Positions 7,433 to 9,421 of a DNA stretch of 9,421 nucleotides are shown here, one piece after another. The stretch spans positions 30,557 to 39,977 of the forward strand of contig DNRP01000121.1 of assembly GCA_003499955.1 (NCBI GenBank). Direction: 5' to 3'. A program made the position numbers and the translations under genes. Under the pieces are notes generated by a model. The model made no database searches. It was not told the DNA's origin and saw only the letters and a program-made list of their open reading frames with translations. This stretch comes from Cyanobacteria bacterium UBA9971. GTDB lineage: Bacteria > Cyanobacteriota > Vampirovibrionia > Gastranaerophilales > UBA9971. Every line of letters starts with the position of its first letter. The stretch's first letter is position 1.

Positions 7433-7675
7433 ATGTTAAAAGGTTTGGATAAAGAAATAGATTATTTAAGAGATGCTAAAACACATTTTTGGGTCGCATT
7501 TTTAGGTTCTTTTGGCGGTAGTGTAAGCATAACGCTTTCTCATTTTCCTTTAATTCCGAAAATAATAATGATGATTATAGGTTTTGTATTTTCTTTAATA
7601 TTTCTTATGAATTATCTTAAAAAAGGTGTTATGATTGAAAGAAGAATAAATTTTTTAAAGAAAAAAGGAGAATAA
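7433..7675 (+). CDS. Small two-helix membrane protein, cassette A gene 1, unknown function
   Basis: This 80-residue protein has a charged N-terminus (L-D-K-E-I-D-Y-L-R), two hydrophobic helices at ~19-38 and ~42-62, and a basic tail. It resembles the product of 8833-9066: counting from the Ile of K-E-I-x-Y, the Ile, the Tyr, the Trp nine residues further on and the Gly-Gly pair all fall at identical spacing. I recall similar ~75-80-residue proteins in many bacterial genomes, annotated only as hypothetical. AGGAGG (7414-7419) is a very strong ribosome-binding site, although its 13-base spacing is long. The gene follows the TPR gene by 38 bases and precedes a second tiny membrane protein by 4 bases, so the two are surely co-transcribed. 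No function can be assigned. Confidence 0.8.
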   Translation: MLKGLDKEIDYLRDAKTHFWVAFLGSFGGSVSITLSHFPLIPKIIMMIIGFVFSLIFLMNYLKKGVMIERRINFLKKKGE

Positions 7676-7679
7676 AATT

Positions 7680-7790
7680 ATGTCTGCTGATGAAATTGTA
7701 ATGATAATAGGTGCAATTATAGGTGGTTTAATTCTTTTATATGCAGCAATTAAATTAAGAAAAGATGATTTAACAGAAGATTTTAAATAA
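7680..7790 (+). CDS. 36-residue single-helix membrane protein, cassette A gene 2
   Basis: This short gene encodes 36 residues: M-S-A-D-E, then a hydrophobic helix at ~6-24 containing I-I-G-A-I-I-G-G-L-I-L-L, then a charged tail (K-L-R-K-D-D-L). The case for a real gene is a textbook ribosome-binding site (AAGGAG, 7665-7670, 9 bases before the ATG) overlapping the end of the previous gene, tight spacing (4 bases), a terminator right after it, and a counterpart in the same place behind the second cassette (9059-9163, also beginning M-S). It probably inserts in the cytoplasmic membrane with its neighbour. The function is unknown; a small subunit or regulator of the two-helix protein is a guess. 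Confidence 0.72.
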   Translation: MSADEIVMIIGAIIGGLILLYAAIKLRKDDLTEDFK

Positions 7791-7810
7791 TTTAAACGAT
7801 ATTAGAGACT

Positions 7811-7843
7811 AAAAAGCGGTGAATTTTTTACTCACCGTTTTTT
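7811..7843. terminator. Bidirectional rho-independent terminator
   Basis: CGGTGA (7817-7822) pairs with TCACCG (7832-7837) across a 9-base loop. The stem extends through a G-T pair into flanking A/T runs. It is followed by six T on the plus strand (7838-7843) and, read on the minus strand, by a T-run from 7815 to 7811. It lies 20 bases after cassette A and 17 bases past the stop of the minus-strand gene at 7861, so it fits both converging transcripts. Confidence 0.85.
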
Positions 7844-7860
7844 AACAAGAAATATTTCGT

Positions 7861-8259
7861 TTAATTATTATAGTAATTTACTCTATATCCGCTTTTTGGA
7901 TCTTCTCCATAAAAACTACCTTCAGGTGAAAGATCACTTTTGGGATAAGGTGTTCTTTCTTGATTCATAATTTGTAATTCTTGATCAACAAACGCCATTT
8001 CTTTTTTAGCTCCAAGAGTTTTTATATTTTTTTCTTGTGGATTCTCTTTTAATAATTTATGTAAATCAGCCTTAAGCATAACGTGTTGTGGATAAAAACT
8101 ATCAACTTTAAGAGAAAATTCGTTAGCAAGTTTTTTAATTTCCTTTTTATTAAATGTGTCGGGTCCTAGTTGTTCAAGGGTAACCATTCCAAATCCTATT
8201 TTTTGATTACTTTTATGCCTTACAGCATAATTTGTTGTATTGAGGGATACATTCATCAT
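7861..8259 (-). CDS. Small soluble protein of unknown function (leader copy A)
   Basis: From the ATG at 8259 the product is 132 residues; a second ATG follows directly, and an in-frame TTG at 8289 would add ten residues. I prefer the ATG because the ten-codon extension belongs to a duplicated leader whose only two substitutions there both change an amino acid, as if it were untranslated. There is no clear ribosome-binding site for either. The protein begins M-M-N-V-S-L-N and has I-G-F-G near residue 22, a pattern I associate (from recall) with many small proteins of Gastranaerophilales. The rest is hydrophilic with a helical Lys/Leu/Glu-rich middle and a Tyr/Pro/Asn-rich tail ending Y-R-V-N-Y-Y-N-N. 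There is no signal peptide, membrane helix or known domain. It converges on the small membrane-protein cassette A and shares the terminator at 7811-7843. Confidence 0.72.
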   Translation of the reverse strand: MMNVSLNTTNYAVRHKSNQKIGFGMVTLEQLGPDTFNKKEIKKLANEFSLKVDSFYPQHVMLKADLHKLLKENPQEKNIKTLGAKKEMAFVDQELQIMNQERTPYPKSDLSPEGSFYGEDPKSGYRVNYYNN

Positions 8260-8383
8260 TTTTCTATTTTCTTTCTGGGTTTTGCCCAATTAATACATAT
8301 AATATTTAATTAATTTTTTTTAACTTCCTGATTAATTTCTATCTATACAAATCATGTGAATATAAAAAACTGCATAATTTTAT
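8251..8383 (-). repeat. Duplicated leader, copy A (upstream region plus first three codons)
   Basis: This 133-base stretch is matched by 8619-8749 with six substitutions, all transitions, and one 2-base difference in a T-tract. It spans ATG-ATG-AAT and the ~124 bases upstream of the minus-strand gene at 7861-8259. Identity stops abruptly after the third codon. It probably carries a promoter and untranslated leader; I see no good -35/-10 pair. AAATCATG (8349-8356) and a one-mismatch partner (8373-8380) form an inverted repeat. Confidence 0.9.
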
Positions 8384-8408
8384 AGTTAAATAATTTTAAT
8401 AAATCTTA

Positions 8409-8627
8409 TTATCGTTTTAGCTTTTCTATTATGTAATTAAGCAATGAGGTTGGTTTTGAAGACTTAGATTGGATATGCTCTGGTGTTGCACCAACCTGTC
8501 CGGCATATTGAGCGGTTTTCTTTTCTAAAATTTGTGCTGCTTGCGTCAAAATTACTTTTTTTCCGCTAAAACCTACCTGTTGTTTTCCATAATTTGGTTG
8601 AACTGAGTTAACACTAAAATTCATCAT
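8409..8627 (-). CDS. Small soluble protein of unknown function (leader copy B)
   Basis: From the ATG at 8627 the product is 72 residues; the alternatives are ATG 8624 or TTG 8657 (+10 residues), with the same start argument as for the gene at 7861-8259. It begins M-M-N-F-S-V-N and has Q-V-G-F-S-G-K-K at about residues 17-24, then a Gln/Ala/Lys-rich body and a basic C-terminus (I-I-E-K-L-K-R). There is no signal peptide, membrane helix or recognisable domain. Its N-terminus is similar in style to the next gene downstream (M-M-N-V-S-L-N ... I-G-F-G), but the bodies do not align, so the two are either very diverged paralogues or different bodies behind one copied leader. It lies 149 bases before the gene at 7861-8259, which has its own copy of the leader. 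The function is unknown. Confidence 0.68.
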   Translation of the reverse strand: MMNFSVNSVQPNYGKQQVGFSGKKVILTQAAQILEKKTAQYAGQVGATPEHIQSKSSKPTSLLNYIIEKLKR

Positions 8628-8749
8628 TTTTCTATTTTCTTTCCGGGTTTTGCTCAATTAATACATATAATATTTAACTAATTTTTTAACTTCCTGATTA
8701 ATTTCTATCTATACAAATCATGTGAATATAAAAAGTTGCATGATTTTAT
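8619..8749 (-). repeat. Duplicated leader, copy B (upstream region plus first three codons)
   Basis: This is the partner of 8251-8383, about 95% identical. It covers ATG-ATG-AAT and the upstream ~122 bases of the minus-strand gene at 8409-8627. Here the inverted repeat is perfect: AAATCATG (8715-8722), 16 bases, CATGATTT (8739-8746), centred about 100 bases upstream of the start. That is a plausible operator or RNA hairpin. The copy's outer end lies 83 bases from the start of the divergent plus-strand gene at 8833, so the region may be a shared control region. Confidence 0.9.
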
Positions 8750-8757
8750 TGTCGGTG

Positions 8758-8801
8758 TTTACAATTTGTTACAATTAAATTAATATAGGGTGTAATATAA
8801 T
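8758..8801 (+). promoter_or_regulatory. Candidate promoter for membrane-protein cassette B
   Basis: There are two overlapping options. TTTACA (8758-8763) with TAATAT (8781-8786) has an exact 17-base spacing. A perfect -10 TATAAT (8796-8801) has no good -35. Either would start transcription shortly before the ATG at 8833. The call is supported by the need for a promoter in this divergent gap, but not by more than box matches. Confidence 0.4.
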
Positions 8802-8832
8802 AAATTTATGCTGAAAAATGTGGAATTAAGTA

Positions 8833-9066
8833 ATGGATAAAGATTTTTTAAAAGAAAAAATCGGTTATTATAAAACAATAGTTCCTTTGTTATGGACAGG
8901 AGTTTTTCTAACTAACGGCGGTATTGGCTGGTTGGTTAATAATAAATTTCCTTGTAAAATATTTACTATAACTTCATTTATTTTAGTTTCATTTAGTTTA
9001 ATAATAGGTTTATTTTTTCTTGATAAAAGAATCAGAAAATTATTAAAGGAGCTTAAAAATGTCTGA
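8833..9066 (+). CDS. Small two-helix membrane protein, cassette B gene 1, unknown function
   Basis: This 77-residue protein has a charged start (M-D-K-D-F-L-K-E-K-I-G-Y-Y-K), hydrophobic helices at ~15-36 and ~43-63, and a strongly basic tail (D-K-R-I-R-K-L-L-K-E-L-K). It is paralogous to the gene at 7433-7675: I-x-Y, a Trp nine residues after the Tyr and the Gly-Gly pair line up without gaps, as do both helices. The first helix ends G-G-I-G-W-L-V-N-N, which fits a widespread family of hypothetical proteins known to me only from memory. Both ends should face the same side, probably the cytoplasm. The ribosome-binding site is weak. Its stop overlaps the start of the next gene by 8 bases, showing tight co-translation. 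The minus-strand open frame over this region is a shadow. Confidence 0.78.
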   Translation: MDKDFLKEKIGYYKTIVPLLWTGVFLTNGGIGWLVNNKFPCKIFTITSFILVSFSLIIGLFFLDKRIRKLLKELKNV

Positions 9067-9163
9067 ATATTATTTTGGCGGTATTGCAATGATAATTAGT
9101 ATGTTTGCTGTGTTAATACTGGCATCTTATTATGCTTATACAATTGCTACCGAAAAATCTTAA
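9059..9163 (+). CDS. 34-residue single-helix membrane protein, cassette B gene 2
   Basis: It encodes 34 residues: M-S-E-Y-Y-F, a hydrophobic helix at ~7-28 (G-G-I-A-M-I-I-S-M-F-A-V-L-I-L-A), then a short tail ending T-E-K-S. It starts within the previous gene (ATGTCTGA overlap, 8 bases) and has a strong ribosome-binding site AAGGAG (9046-9051) 7 bases upstream. It is the positional twin of the 36-residue gene at 7680-7790; both begin M-S, have an acidic residue within the first five positions, one helix and a short tail with Thr-Glu. Sequence identity between these two tiny proteins is too low to prove ancestry, but the conserved order argues for it. No function is known. Confidence 0.7.
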   Translation: MSEYYFGGIAMIISMFAVLILASYYAYTIATEKS

Positions 9164-9186
9164 TTTTGTTATCTGTTTAATAGAAA

Positions 9187-9217
9187 TTTTTGAAGTCGTA
9201 AATTGCGACCTCAAAAA
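9187..9217 (+). other. Hairpin in the leader of the aspartate kinase gene
   Basis: TTTTTGA (9187-9193) and GTCG (9195-9198) pair with CGAC (9206-9209) and TCAAAAA (9211-9217). This gives a 12-position stem with one A-C mismatch and a 7-base loop. No T-run follows on the plus strand (A-rich instead), so it is not a classical terminator. It ends 31 bases before the lysC ATG and could be a weak end-of-transcript signal for cassette B or a leader structure. Confidence 0.5.
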
Positions 9218-9248
9218 ATAGAAAAATAAAAAAGAGAAAGTAAGAGAT

Positions 9249-9421
9249 ATGGGCATTGTAGTTCAAAAATTTGGCGGAACATCAGTAGCAGATTCTGAAA
9301 AAATTAAAAATGTCGCTAACGCCGTAATTAGAGAATATAAAAACGGAAATCAGGTTGTGGTAGTGGTTTCTGCAATGGGACACACAACGGATTATCTTGT
9401 AAAACTGGCGGGAGAACTTTC
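9249..9421 (+). CDS. lysC: Aspartate kinase, N-terminal part; 3' end off the window
   Basis: Only the first 57 codons are present; the gene runs off the right edge. The family's N-terminal nucleotide-binding signature K-F-G-G-T-S is at residues 7-12, followed by V-A-D-S-E-K-I and a V-V-V-V-V-S-A-M-G strand-turn at ~36-44 with T-T-D just after. Aspartate kinase makes 4-phospho-L-aspartate from L-aspartate and ATP. It is the first step toward diaminopimelate, lysine, threonine and methionine, in the cytoplasm. The ACT regulatory domains would lie beyond the window, so lysine/threonine feedback cannot be judged, nor can a fusion to homoserine dehydrogenase be excluded. The ATG is preceded by purine-rich AAAGAGAAAGTAAGAG as ribosome-binding site. 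It lies 85 bases after cassette B. Confidence 0.95.
   Translation, partial: MGIVVQKFGGTSVADSEKIKNVANAVIREYKNGNQVVVVVSAMGHTTDYLVKLAGEL

Noticed and set aside
7433..7790. Toxin-antitoxin (type I) or holin identity for the small membrane pairs
   Set aside because: Size and hydrophobicity would fit, but no antisense RNA signature, lysis gene or known toxin motif is visible; function is left open.
8251..8749. CRISPR-like or phage att direct repeats
   Set aside because: Only two copies exist, they contain start codons and leader sequence, and no integrase or spacer-like regularity is present.
8868..9089. Minus-strand 73-codon frame opposite cassette B
   Set aside because: The plus strand has the paralogue of the cassette A gene with matching motif spacing and a strong site for the next gene; the minus frame has neither.
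9164..9248. Lysine riboswitch ahead of aspartate kinase
   Set aside because: Only 85 bases are available and only one simple stem is present; the lysine riboswitch needs about 170 bases with a five-helix junction.

Overview
The window is an AT-rich bacterial chromosome segment using the standard code (TAA, TAG and TGA all act as stops). Several traits suggest a non-photosynthetic relative of the cyanobacteria (Vampirovibrionia/Melainabacteria, perhaps Gastranaerophilales). These are the cyanobacterial look of the histidine-kinase phosphorylation region, the small proteins opening with M-M-N-(V/F)-S and a nearby (I/V)-G-F-(G/S) motif, and the GTCATTGCGAGGC repeats. The assignment rests on recall of such genomes, not on a marker gene, so it is moderate confidence only. 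No stretch longer than 300 bases lacks a gene. I see no tRNA, rRNA, CRISPR array or transposase.

Bases 1-5291 are all minus strand. In transcription order they hold a YgjP-type zinc metallopeptidase, a sigma-70 family factor, a transmembrane HisKA-type histidine kinase, a NarL/LuxR-type response regulator and a cobalamin-binding-type radical SAM protein that runs off the left edge. The regulator and the radical SAM gene are 14 bases apart and probably co-transcribed. The kinase and regulator are separated by a 144-bp palindromic repeat. A second, diverged copy of this repeat lies at 5346-5487, between the metallopeptidase and the TPR gene, and its inner stem shows a compensatory base-pair change.

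Bases 5562-7394 (+) encode a 610-residue protein made almost wholly of TPRs in strict 34-residue phase, with an unusual Trp at one helix-A position. It is followed by an accessory-looking islet (7395-9248) with a mirrored layout. Two plus-strand cassettes, each a ~80-residue two-helix membrane protein followed by a ~35-residue single-helix membrane protein, flank two minus-strand genes for small soluble proteins. Those two genes share a ~131-bp, ~95% identical upstream leader that ends exactly at the third codon; beyond it the coding sequences are unrelated at DNA level. A hairpin terminator at 7811-7843 can serve converging transcripts.

The window ends in the first 57 codons of aspartate kinase (lysC), a housekeeping gene for lysine, threonine and methionine synthesis. 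The most unusual content is the islet: duplicated small-membrane-protein pairs around two genes with a copied leader. Its function cannot be read from the sequence.
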